Shown here: piece after piece, positions 17,490-27,560 of the stretch
Layout: each line of letters starts with the position of its first letter
Numbering within the stretch: the first letter of the stretch is position 1
Source of the DNA: Microbacterium sp. lyk4-40-TSB-66
Lineage (GTDB): Bacteria; Actinomycetota; Actinomycetes; Actinomycetales; Microbacteriaceae
Assembly: GCF_030209475.1 (NCBI RefSeq)
Contig: NZ_JARVRW010000008.1
Coordinates: 62,001 to 126,000, forward strand
Direction of reading: 5' to 3'
DNA: 64,000 nucleotides
Notes under the pieces: generated by a model
Database searches by the model: none
Seen by the model: only the letters and a program-made list of their open reading frames with translations
What the model was told of the DNA's origin: nothing
Position numbers and translations under genes: made by a program

Positions 17490-17729
17490 ATGAGCGATTC
17501 CTCCCGTGAAGAAGAGACCCTGGGCGCCGTCCGCGAGGGTGACAACCCCGCCGAGAAGGACCCCTCCGACTGGGTCACCGGCGACGAGCCGATGACCGCT
17601 CCCCAGCGCAGCTACCTCGACACCCTCGCGCGTGAAGCCGGCGAAGAGATCCCCGCCGACCTCACGAAGGCCGAGGCCTCCGAGCAGATCGACCGTCTGC
17701 AGAACGAGACCGGTCGCGCGACCGAATAG
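17490..17729 (+). CDS. DUF3072 small protein
   Basis: A 79-residue acidic, soluble protein. Its C-terminal half (MTAPQRSYLDTLAREAG, then ADLTKAEASEQIDRLQ) matches DUF3072, a short helical domain common in actinobacteria and of unknown function. TAGCCT (17478-17483) lies six bases before the ATG, indicating a leaderless transcript. A bidirectional terminator follows. Confidence 0.85.
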   Translation: MSDSSREEETLGAVREGDNPAEKDPSDWVTGDEPMTAPQRSYLDTLAREAGEEIPADLTKAEASEQIDRLQNETGRATE

Positions 17730-17742
17730 AACCGTCGCACGA

Positions 17743-17774
17743 GCGCCCCGCACCCCTCACGGAGTGTGGGGCGC
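17743..17774. terminator. Bidirectional terminator
   Basis: GCGCCCCGCAC pairs with GTGTGGGGCGC around a short loop; the hairpin lies between the DUF3072 stop and the MarR gene and contains the MarR stop codon. Confidence 0.7.
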
Positions 17775-18245
17775 TTCGTCGTGGGGGCACATCTCGCCCA
17801 TGTCCTCGGTCTCGCCACGGGCGATGTCGTCGAGGAAGTCGGCGACGATGCGGCGCTCCTCGGGTCCGAGACGCTCGGCCGCGGCGACGGCGGACGCACG
17901 CCGGACGGCGAGGATGCGGCGCGCGGGAGAGCCGGCGTCGATGGTCTCGCGCACGACGATGGAGCGCCGATCGCCGGGGTAGGGCTCTCGCGTCACCCAT
18001 CCCGCGTCGGCGAGTCGGTCGATCAGAGCCGTCGTGGCCGCCGACGAGATGCCCAGCATGGCGGCGAGCATGCGGGGGGTGACGGGTTCGGCGTCGTCGA
18101 CGCGCTGCAGGAGGAAGCGCAGCACCTTCGCGTCATTGGGCCCGATGCCCAGGGACTGCAGTGCTGCGCGCTCGGAGGCGATTCCCGAATCGGTGAGGTC
18201 GTTGAGCGCCTTCACCACGTCGTCCGCCGTCGCGGGATCTCGCAT
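17757..18245 (-). CDS. MarR-family regulator
   Basis: A 162-residue MarR protein with the winged HTH LAAMLGISSAATTALIDRL followed by the wing EPYPGDRRSIVVR (D and R of the DxRS pattern present). The start has a good GAGGAGGCGAG region upstream. It is divergent from a second MarR gene (18382), with which it shares the SxATTALIDRL/STASTTAIVDRLEK recognition helix style; the palindrome at 18272-18297 lies in the shared promoter region. Ligand and target genes are unknown. Confidence 0.85.
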   Translation of the reverse strand: MRDPATADDVVKALNDLTDSGIASERAALQSLGIGPNDAKVLRFLLQRVDDAEPVTPRMLAAMLGISSAATTALIDRLADAGWVTREPYPGDRRSIVVRETIDAGSPARRILAVRRASAVAAAERLGPEERRIVADFLDDIARGETEDMGEMCPHDEAPHTP

Positions 18246-18271
18246 CTCGCCTCCTCAGATGTTTCGATGGG

Positions 18272-18297
18272 TTAGTGTCTTCGGCGCCGATCAACTA
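18272..18297. promoter_or_regulatory. Candidate MarR operator between divergent marR genes
   Basis: A perfect TCGGCGCCGA core (18281-18290) is flanked by TAGT on the left and ACTA on the right, giving a nearly symmetric element of about 25 bp. It lies 27 bases before the start of the left MarR gene, in the region shared with the right one. Confidence 0.45.
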
Positions 18298-18381
18298 GGC
18301 AACCGCCCTAATCGAATGGTACCCGCCCGTCAGATGCGTGGGCAGGGGGCTGGACGAGCGGGGCTGTCATAAGATGCCCAG

Positions 18382-18909
18382 GTGGAAAACGGGTCGGAGA
18401 CGTCGCGCTACTGGTACGGCGCGAGCGAAGAGGATCGCCGTCGGCGTGCCGTCGACGTGCTCCAGGCCTTCCGTGTGTACCGGGCCGCCGAGGTGGCGAT
18501 GAGGCGACGCACCCGCGATTCGATGTCGATGGGCGAGAACGAACTGCTGGTCCTGCGGTACCTGTTGCGGGCGGCGGGTCAGGAGCGACAGGTCTCACCG
18601 AGTGAGCTGACGCGCTACCTGGGGGTGTCGACGGCATCCACCACCGCGATCGTCGACCGCCTCGAGAAGTCGGGCCACGTGGTGCGGGTGCCGCACCCCA
18701 CCGACCGTCGCAGCATCTTCATCGTCGCGACGGCCGTAAGCGACGAAGAGGTGCGCGCCACCCTCGGATCCATGCACTCGCGCATGATGGCGGCCGTCGT
18801 CGACATGAGCCCGGAAGACAGCGCGGCCGTCATCGCCTGCCTCGGTCGGCTTCAGGATGCCGTCGACCAGGTCGACCCGCACCCGGTCGAGGCCGATCTC
18901 GCGCAGTGA
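18382..18909 (+). CDS. MarR-family regulator
   Basis: A 175-residue MarR protein. HTH: LTRYLGVSTASTTAIVDRL, wing VPHPTDRRSIFIV, then a C-terminal dimer helix (SMHSRMMAAVVDMSPEDSAAV). The GTG at 18382 is preceded by TAAGAT (18370-18375) at six bases, so the message is probably leaderless. It is longer at the N-terminus than its divergent neighbour. The pair may cross-regulate from the shared 136-bp gap. Confidence 0.85.
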   Translation: MENGSETSRYWYGASEEDRRRRAVDVLQAFRVYRAAEVAMRRRTRDSMSMGENELLVLRYLLRAAGQERQVSPSELTRYLGVSTASTTAIVDRLEKSGHVVRVPHPTDRRSIFIVATAVSDEEVRATLGSMHSRMMAAVVDMSPEDSAAVIACLGRLQDAVDQVDPHPVEADLAQ

Positions 18910-19006
18910 CCTCGCCTTCGATGATGAGTCGGCGTGCGAGAAGGTCGCCTAGCTACTCGTCCCCGGAGTATTAGGCCGCGGCGGTGCACCGTGAAACCAT
19001 CGACGT

Positions 19007-19261
19007 ATGGACGAACGCGCTGTCGAGACGATCTCGCCCGCGCGCCCGGGTGAGATCGTCGCCGTCGTCGACGGCACGCCGGTGGTGTCGTTCCGCGAGG
19101 TGGTCGCGCGCCTGCGCGCGGAGTACCCCCACGAAGACCCCGTACACATCGAAGGCGTCGTCCTGCGCGAATGGGACGCCTTCTCGGCGGGTCGCCCGCT
19201 CGTCGTGCCGACCGCCGTCGAAGACGGAGCCCGCGAGATCCTCGATCAACCGCGCGTCTGA
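19007..19261 (+). CDS. Hypothetical protein, 84 aa
   Basis: A small soluble protein that I do not recognise. Composition is balanced, with a central helix VSFREVVARLRAEYP and a segment VHIEGVVLREWDAF; no membrane span, no metal motif. Third-position GC is high, as in real genes here, and no better overlapping frame exists. It ends one base before the stop of the opposing paralogue-family gene at 19263. Confidence 0.6.
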   Translation: MDERAVETISPARPGEIVAVVDGTPVVSFREVVARLRAEYPHEDPVHIEGVVLREWDAFSAGRPLVVPTAVEDGAREILDQPRV

Positions 19262-19262
19262 C

Positions 19263-19574
19263 TCACGCCCCGGGGTGCGGGGGCTCGTCGACGAGGAGCA
19301 GTCCCCCCGACGAGTTGGCCGAGTTCGCCAGCGCCTCGATCCACGAGCGGCTCAGGAGCGCCGGCTCGGGCTCGTCGAAGACGAAGCGCAGCGGAATGGA
19401 GGGGTGCAGCCACACCGTGCTGCGTCCCACCTCCTGGTCGGGCCCGTGCGTCCACGACAGGGTGAAGCTCTCCCCACGACGCAGCTTGGTGGCGATGACG
19501 ACCTTGACGTGCGCCAACGCACGGTCGTCTATCTCGATCGGCGTCGCGGCGTCTCCGTAGTAAAGGGTTCCCAC
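19263..19574 (-). CDS. Small conserved protein, paralogue A of three
   Basis: A 103-residue protein. Its core DDRALAHVKVVIATKLRR, followed by GESFTLSW, WLHPSIPLRFVF and a C-terminal ANSANSSGGL, recurs in two neighbouring genes (19689-20006 and 20048-20374). Short families like this are widespread in Microbacteriaceae as uncharacterised proteins. The GTG start has TAACGT six bases upstream. The WLHP and ESF positions and the N-terminal MG-x-x-x-Y pattern are kept in all three copies. Function unknown. Confidence 0.8.
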   Translation of the reverse strand: MGTLYYGDAATPIEIDDRALAHVKVVIATKLRRGESFTLSWTHGPDQEVGRSTVWLHPSIPLRFVFDEPEPALLSRSWIEALANSANSSGGLLLVDEPPHPGA

Positions 19575-19688
19575 ATGAGCACGTTAGTCGCGCCGCGCGA
19601 CGGAGGCTCGAGGGCTTGATTCGGGTGAGCCGGCATGGCATCCCCGAAAGCGGATGACGCTCTGCGTTCCTCGACTAGGCTCGTCGGC

Positions 19689-20006
19689 ATGGGCAGATTC
19701 ATCTACGACACCGTGGCCAATGCGGTCGACATCGATGACCGCACGCTGGCGCACCTGCGCATCGTCGTGATGAACAAACTGCGCCGCTCGGAGTCGTTCA
19801 TGTTCGACGTCGAGGTCGGCGACGGCAGCGGGCGTCGTAGCTTCTGGATGCACCCCTCGGTACCCATCCAGTTCCACTTCTACGGCAGCCGGCAGCCGCG
19901 CATCAACCGCGTCTGGGTCGAAGACCTCATGCTCGCGGCCTCCGGTCCGAACGGCCTCGCGATCACACCCGAACCCAGCGAAGACGCGCACGTCGAAGAA
20001 GGCTGA
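19689..20006 (+). CDS. Small conserved protein, paralogue B of three
   Basis: A 105-residue member of the same family, opposite in orientation to its neighbours and the most divergent: core DDRTLAHLRIVVMNKLRR, then SESFMFDV, WMHPSVPIQFHF and an acidic tail ending in EDAHVEEG. The C-terminal SANSSGG segment of A and C is replaced by AASGPNGL. The ATG at 19689 is chosen because TAGGCT (19676-19681) lies seven bases before it and MGRF aligns with the MGT starts of the paralogues; the longer frame is unrelated. Confidence 0.78.
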   Translation: MGRFIYDTVANAVDIDDRTLAHLRIVVMNKLRRSESFMFDVEVGDGSGRRSFWMHPSVPIQFHFYGSRQPRINRVWVEDLMLAASGPNGLAITPEPSEDAHVEEG

Positions 20007-20047
20007 GCCCTCCTCGACGCGAAGACGCGCCGCCCTGAGCGCGGAAC

Positions 20048-20374
20048 TCAGGCCGTGCCGGAGTGCTCGGCGGGGCTCATGTCTTCGGGGACGAGCATGA
20101 TGCCGCCCGAGGAGTTGGCCGAGTCGGCCAGACGCTCGATCCATTCGCGGCTCAGGGTCGCGGGCTCGGCCTCGTCGAAGACGAAGCGCAGGGGGATCGC
20201 GGGGTGCAGCCACAGCGTGCTGCGTCCACGTTCTTCGTCGTCGCGGTGACGCCAGGAGAGCGTGAAGCTCTCTCCGCGGCGCAGCTTGGTCGAGATCACG
20301 ACTTTGAGGTGGGCGAGAGCACGGTCCTCGATGTGGACGACCGTGCCGCTTCCGCCGTAGTGAATGGTCCCCAT
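20048..20374 (-). CDS. Small conserved protein, paralogue C of three
   Basis: A 108-residue protein very similar to paralogue A (ALAHLKVVISTKLRRGESF, TLWLHPAIPLRFVFDE, ADSANSSGGIM). Start at 20374 is fixed by the family N-terminus MGTIHYGG and by TATCGT six bases upstream; the longer in-frame extension is spurious. A and C lie on the same strand with B between them in the other direction, so the cluster arose by duplication with inversion. No function can be assigned. Confidence 0.8.
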   Translation of the reverse strand: MGTIHYGGSGTVVHIEDRALAHLKVVISTKLRRGESFTLSWRHRDDEERGRSTLWLHPAIPLRFVFDEAEPATLSREWIERLADSANSSGGIMLVPEDMSPAEHSGTA

Positions 20375-20491
20375 GCCGCCACGATACGCCAGAGTGCGGG
20401 GGAAGTACGTGCCGGATCGCGCGGTGTCAAGACCACCCGGGAGCGCGCGGCCGACCTGCGAGAGTGAAGGAACGCACGGAAGGAGACCGCC

Positions 20492-20629
20492 GTGACACAC
20501 CCCCCGATCCCTCGGCATTCCGAGCCCGCGGACGACCCCGACCTGCCGGAGGTCTTCCGCAGCCTGATCGGCATCGACGTCATCGACGGCGAGTTGGTCC
20601 CGCGAGCGTCGGAGCCACCGCAAAGGTGA
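20492..20629 (+). CDS. Small ORF, 45 aa
   Basis: GTG start with GGAGA eight bases upstream, TGA at 20627-20629. The peptide is proline-rich at the start, then acidic and hydrophobic (LPEVFRSLIGIDVIDGELVP). It lies alone between paralogue C and the alarmone synthetase, on the plus strand. The ribosome site and codon bias suggest a real small gene; no relatives come to mind. Confidence 0.45.
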   Translation: MTHPPIPRHSEPADDPDLPEVFRSLIGIDVIDGELVPRASEPPQR

Positions 20630-20672
20630 GGCTCCCAGCGGCCTCGTAGTCATCGTCGGTACCGTCGTGTCC

Positions 20673-21350
20673 ATGTCGGATGCGCTGGACGATCAGCAGA
20701 TCACCGTCTCCGGTGCGGCGTTGCGGGCGATGCGCGACGAGTTCCAACGCTTCCTGATGGAGTACCGGTTCGGCCTCGCCGAGGTCGAGACGAAAATCTC
20801 GATCCTGCGCGAAGAGTTCCAGGAGATGCACGCGTACAACCCGATCGAGCACGTCTCGAGCAGGGTGAAGTCGCCCGACAGCCTCGTCGACAAGGTGCGG
20901 CGCAAGGGCACCGAGGCCGACTTCGACTCGATCCGTTCCGCGATCACCGACATCGCCGGCATCCGCATCACCTGCAGTTTCGTCGACGACGCCTATCGTC
21001 TGTCCGACCTGCTCACGCGGCAGGACGACATCACGGTGCGCGACGTGAAGGACTACATCGCCCAGCCGAAGGCGAACGGGTACAAGAGCCTGCACGTGAT
21101 CGTCGAGGTTCCCGTGTACCTGTCTACGGGGCGCGTCGACGTGCCCGTCGAGGTGCAGTTCCGCACGATCGCGATGGACTTCTGGGCCAGCCTCGAGCAT
21201 AAGATCTACTACAAGTACGACCGTCTCGTGCCGGGGGAACTGCTCGCCGAATTGAAGAACGCCGCCGACACGGCATCGGAGCTCGACGCGCGCATGGAGC
21301 GGCTCCACCGCGAGATCCGCGGCCCGCGCCCGGGCATCGTCTCGCTCTGA
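20673..21350 (+). CDS. Small alarmone synthetase, (p)ppGpp synthetase domain protein
   Basis: A 225-residue stand-alone RelA/SpoT synthetase (RelP/RelQ/YjbM-like), transferring pyrophosphate from ATP to GDP or GTP. Visible motifs: ITDIAGIRITCSFVDDAY with the catalytic Asp, PKANGYKSLHVIVEVP, VEVQFRTIAMDFWASLEHK with the Mg-binding Glu. The HD hydrolase, TGS and ACT domains of long RSH proteins are absent, so it can only synthesise. The ATG at 20673 is preferred over GTG 20667 since TACCGT ends seven bases before it (leaderless). It is likely switched by transcription, e.g. under cell-wall stress, which is family knowledge. Confidence 0.88.
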   Translation: MSDALDDQQITVSGAALRAMRDEFQRFLMEYRFGLAEVETKISILREEFQEMHAYNPIEHVSSRVKSPDSLVDKVRRKGTEADFDSIRSAITDIAGIRITCSFVDDAYRLSDLLTRQDDITVRDVKDYIAQPKANGYKSLHVIVEVPVYLSTGRVDVPVEVQFRTIAMDFWASLEHKIYYKYDRLVPGELLAELKNAADTASELDARMERLHREIRGPRPGIVSL

Positions 21351-21376
21351 GGGCGTGGCGGGCGGTGGTCACGCCC
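21351..21376 (+). terminator. Hairpin after alarmone synthetase
   Basis: GGGCGTG and CACGCCC pair around a 12-base loop immediately after the stop codon; no T tract. Confidence 0.35.
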
Positions 21377-21400
21377 CTCCCGGGTGGCGACAATAGGGGG

Positions 21401-22270
21401 ATGAGCGACGACGACGCACGCCTCGACGAGGTCGCCGCCGATCTGCTCGCCCTGCCGCCCGCGCGCTTCACCGCGGCACGAAACGAGCTCGCCGCCGAGA
21501 TCGGCGGAGGTGTCGGCCGGCGCATCGCGAAGCTGCGCAAGCCCACCGTCGCCGCCTGGGCCGTCAATCTGCTCGTGCGCGACGGGCAGCTGGGCGAGGC
21601 GGTCGAGTTGTCGCGCGCGCTGCACGAGGCGCAGGACGACCGGGACGCCGCCGAGCTCGCGCGGCTCGGACGTCAGCGTCGGCAGCTGGTGGCGGCACTC
21701 GCCCGGCGCGCGGGGGAGCTCGCCTCCGATGCGGGCACACCGCTGAGTGCGGCGATGGCGGATGCCGTCGAGAAGAGCGTGAACGCCGCGATCGTCGATG
21801 AGACGGCCGCCGCCGCGATTCTGACCGGCCGGCTCGTGGCCGCCATCGACCTGGCCGCCCTCGAGGGCGACGCCCTCGGCCAGGCGGTCGCCGGCTCGCT
21901 TCCCGACGCCCTGCCGACGCCTCCACCGCGCGACGACCTCGCCGCACGTCGTGCGCGCAAAGCCGCCGAGCGAGCGGTCCGCGAGGCGGAACGGGCGCAC
22001 GCCGACGCCGAGCGCGAGCGTGGTTCCACCGAGAAGAAGCTGGTCGCGGCGCGGGAGAAGGCCGACCGTGCGCACGAGCGCGTCGACGCCCTCCGCGCCG
22101 ACCTCGCGCGCGCCGAGAAGGACGCCGCCGACGCCGACGAGGAGGTGGAGGGCCGGGAGGGCGAGCACGAGGATGCCTCCGACGCGGTGCGCACGGCCCG
22201 TCGTGCCGTCGAGCGTGCCGAGGCCGAGCGGGACGCCGAGGTGCAGCGAGACGAGGGGGATCGGGCATGA
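21401..22270 (+). CDS. Coiled-coil protein, unknown function
   Basis: A 289-residue soluble protein. The first 160 residues are helical (DEVAADLLALPPARFTAARN, KPTVAAWAVNLLVR); residues from about 185 to the end are almost only Ala, Arg, Glu, Lys and Asp with heptad character (ERAVREAERAHADAERE), a long coiled coil. Such proteins occur in actinobacteria without assigned role. The ATG at 21401 has GGGGG directly upstream; the next gene overlaps by four bases and is translationally coupled. Confidence 0.7.
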   Translation: MSDDDARLDEVAADLLALPPARFTAARNELAAEIGGGVGRRIAKLRKPTVAAWAVNLLVRDGQLGEAVELSRALHEAQDDRDAAELARLGRQRRQLVAALARRAGELASDAGTPLSAAMADAVEKSVNAAIVDETAAAAILTGRLVAAIDLAALEGDALGQAVAGSLPDALPTPPPRDDLAARRARKAAERAVREAERAHADAERERGSTEKKLVAAREKADRAHERVDALRADLARAEKDAADADEEVEGREGEHEDASDAVRTARRAVERAEAERDAEVQRDEGDRA

Positions 22271-22755
22271 CCGACGGGTCGATGGAGGAGCTGCTCGCCG
22301 CCGCTCGGTCGCGCCTCGACGACGCGCCGCGCGAACGGCTCGGCGAGCTGCAGGAAGGACGCCGGCTGCTCGGCATCCCCCGCGCGGCCCGTATCGTCCC
22401 GCGGGGGACGGCGTGGCACCTGGGCGTGCTCCTGCTGACCGACGACGGCGTGCTGGCCACCGGAGACATCGTGCGTTCGCACGCCGAGGTGCGCCGCGGT
22501 TTCGCGGCCGAGTCGCAGCGGCGCCGCGCGGAGCTGTCGGCGGCGGCGGCACGCGGAGGCGTCCCCGAGGGCGAGACCGTGCACATCGATTGGCACACGA
22601 TCGATCCGGCCCGCCTCGATGCGGGATCGAGCCCGGTGGCCGTGCGCGGGGGAGAGGCTCTCGTGAGATGGAGTGCGGCAGGCGGCTACATGCCCCTCGC
22701 CCGTTACCTCGACGAACGGATCGAGCTGCTGCGGCACCCCCCGGAGCGCGCGTAG
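22267..22755 (+). CDS. Hypothetical protein coupled to coiled-coil protein
   Basis: A 162-residue protein starting in the ATGA overlap with the coiled-coil gene. It shows an N-terminal helix, then GTAWHLGVLLLTDDGVLATGD, a beta-rich core, a stretch rich in Arg and Glu, and a C-terminal LARYLDERIELLRHPPERA. No catalytic motif is recognisable. The fixed coupling suggests that both products act together. Confidence 0.7.
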   Translation: MTDGSMEELLAAARSRLDDAPRERLGELQEGRRLLGIPRAARIVPRGTAWHLGVLLLTDDGVLATGDIVRSHAEVRRGFAAESQRRRAELSAAAARGGVPEGETVHIDWHTIDPARLDAGSSPVAVRGGEALVRWSAAGGYMPLARYLDERIELLRHPPERA

Positions 22756-22832
22756 GCATCCGCGCGCATAGTCGGGACGGGGGGACCTGTCAACAGCGCT
22801 GACTGCGGTCAGAGCCGGAAACCACGCTGGTC

Positions 22833-22838
22833 TATCGT
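22833..22838 (+). promoter_or_regulatory. -10 element of glgX, overlapping a false GTG
   Basis: TATCGT lies seven bases before the GTG at 22846. An in-frame upstream GTG at 22837 is inside this hexamer, so it cannot be the start of a transcript begun from it. A CTGAC-TGCG-GTCAG hairpin precedes it at about 22799-22813. Confidence 0.45.
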
Positions 22839-22845
22839 GAGCGAC

Positions 22846-25055
<2,210 letters not shown>

Positions 25056-25059
<4 letters not shown>

Positions 25060-27470
25060 CCGAGATGCGGCATCCGCTCTCGACCTACCGCCTGCAGATC
25101 CGCGAATCATTCACCCTCGACCAGGCCGCCGAGGTCACGGACTACCTCCGTGACCTCGGGGTCTCGTGGGCGTACCTTTCGCCGATCCTCGAGGCCACTC
25201 CGGGCTCGGACCACGGCTACGACGTCGTCGACGTCACGCGGGTGGATCCGGCCCGGGGCGGCGCCCTCGGCCTGGAGCGCTTCGCGGCCGCCGCGCGCGC
25301 CGAGGGACTCGGCATCCTGATCGACATCGTGCCCAACCACATGGGCGTGTCGGAACCGCGCACGAACGCGTGGTGGTGGGACGTGCTGCGCCAGGGGCGC
25401 GCCTCGGCGCACGCGACCGCGTTCGACATCGACTGGGAGTTCGGCGGCGGCAAGGTGCGCGTACCGGTGCTCGGCGACCACCTCGACGCCGTCATCGACG
25501 AGATCTCGTACGATCCGACCCCGGCCGACGACGCCCCCGACGGGCTGATCCGGTACTACGACCACGTCTTCCCGGTCGCACCGGAAACGGGGACGGATGC
25601 CGCGGCCTCGGGCTCGCGTGACGCCGTCGAGGCTCTGCTCGACGCGCAGAACTTCGAACTGCGCTTCTGGCAGGACGAGGCGGCGGATCTGAACTACCGC
25701 CGGTTCTTCGCCGTGACCACCCTCGCGGGTGTGCGCGTCGAACTGCCGGAGGTCTTCGAGGCCACTCACGCCGAGATCCTGCGATGGGTGCGCGAGGGAC
25801 TCGCCGACGGCCTGCGGGTCGATCACCCCGACGGTCTCGTCGACCCGGGTGGATACCTCGACCGGCTCGCCGCCGCGCTGACCGCGGCGAGCGGCTCCGA
25901 GGTGGGCTACGTGCTGGGGGAGAAGATCCTCGAGCACGGCGAAGCCCTTCCCTCGTGGTGGAAGACCGCCGGCACCACCGGCTACGACGCACTGGCCGAG
26001 ATCGACCGCGTGCTGACCGATCCCGCGGGTGAGGCGGCGCTCGACGCGCTCGACGCGCGACTGCGCGTCGACAGCGATCTGCCGGCCCTGACCGGCTGGC
26101 ACGACCTGATCCACGACACCAAGCGCAAGATCGCCGACTCCATCCAGGTGTCGGAGATCCGCCGGATCGTGCGGGGCCTTCCTGCACCGCTGCGCGACGA
26201 GTTCGAGGCCGACGTGCTGCAGGACGCGCTCGCCGAGATCCTCGCGTGCTTCCCCGTCTACCGCTCCTACCTCCCCGCCGGTCGCGCGCACCTGGACGCC
26301 GCCGCGGGCGAGGCCGAGGTGCGTCGTCCCGAGCTCGGCGACGTCATCGAGAAGCTCGTGCCGGCGCTGGTCGACACCGACCTCGAGATCGCCTGGCGCT
26401 TCCAGCAGACGACCGGACCCGTGATGGCGAAGGGCGTCGAGGACACGGCGTTCTACCGCTACACGCGTCTGGGCTCGCTCACCGAGGTGGGCGGCGACCC
26501 GGGGCAGTTCGCGCTCGACGTGGCCGGCTTCCACGCCGCGCAAGCCGCCCGGCACGCATCATGGCCGCTCGCGATGACGACCCTGTCGACCCACGACACC
26601 AAGCGCGGGGAGGACACGCGCGCCCGCATCGCGGTGCTCGCCGAGATGCCCGAGCGGTGGGCGGCGCGCCTGGAGCAGTTCCAGGGCATCGCCTCGACCG
26701 GTCACGGTCCCTTCGACGCGCTGCTGTGGCAGGCGATCGTCGGGGCGTGGCCCGCGTCGGCATCCACTCCCGAGGGACTGAAGGTGTACCGCGAGCGCCT
26801 GCACGCCTACGCCGAGAAGGCCGCACGGGAGGCGAGCGAGGTCACCGGCTGGTGGGAGCAGGACGAAGCGTTCGAGGAGCGCATGCACGCGGTCGTCGAT
26901 GCCGCGACCGGCCCCGCCGCCGAGCGGGTCCGCGCGTTCGTCGACGAAATCTCGGCCGCGGGCTGGTCGAACGGCCTGTCGGCGAAACTGCTGCAGATCC
27001 TCGGCGCCGGCGTTCCCGACGTCTACCAGGGCTCGGAACTGTGGGAGCAGTCGCTCGTCGACCCCGACAACCGCCGCGCTGTCGACTTCGCCGAGCGGCG
27101 CCGACTGCTCGCCGAGATCGACGGGACGGATGCCGTGCACCCGCCCGTCGACGCGACCGGCGCCGCGAAGCTGCTCGTGACCTCGCGCGCGCTGCGCGTG
27201 CGCCGCGACCACCCCCTCGACGTCTATCGGGCGCTCGAGGCGGCGGGCGTGGCATCCGATCACGTGGTCGCCTTCGACCGCGGCGGAGTGTCGGCCGTGG
27301 CGACGCGTCTGCCGTGGGGTCTCGCCGAGCGCGGCGGGTGGCGCGACACCGTGCTGCTGCTGCCCGAGACGCCGGTCACCGACGTCTTCACCGGTCGCAC
27401 GTACCCGGGCGGTCCGACCGCCCTGTCGGACCTGCTGGCGACGTACCCCGTCGCCCTGCTGGTCTCGTAA
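25056..27470 (+). CDS. treY: Malto-oligosyltrehalose synthase TreY
   Basis: An 804-residue GH13 intramolecular transglycosylase that turns the reducing-end alpha-1,4 bond of a maltodextrin into alpha,alpha-1,1. Typical N-terminus PLSTYRLQIRESFTLDQAA, then LSPILEATPGSDHGYDVVD, DIVPNHMGVS, LRVDHPDGLVDP with the nucleophile Asp, YVLGEKILEHGE with the acid Glu, and LSTHDTKRGEDTRAR. Length matches the family (750-830). The GTG start overlaps the glgX stop by four bases, so translation is coupled. Product passes to TreZ. Confidence 0.95.
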
Positions 27471-27560
27471 CCCCGCCCTCGCGTGAGTCGTCAGGATTCG
27501 TCGCCTCACGCGCCTCCCAAGCGACAATTCCTGGCAACTCACGGGAAAGGAAGAACCCAC

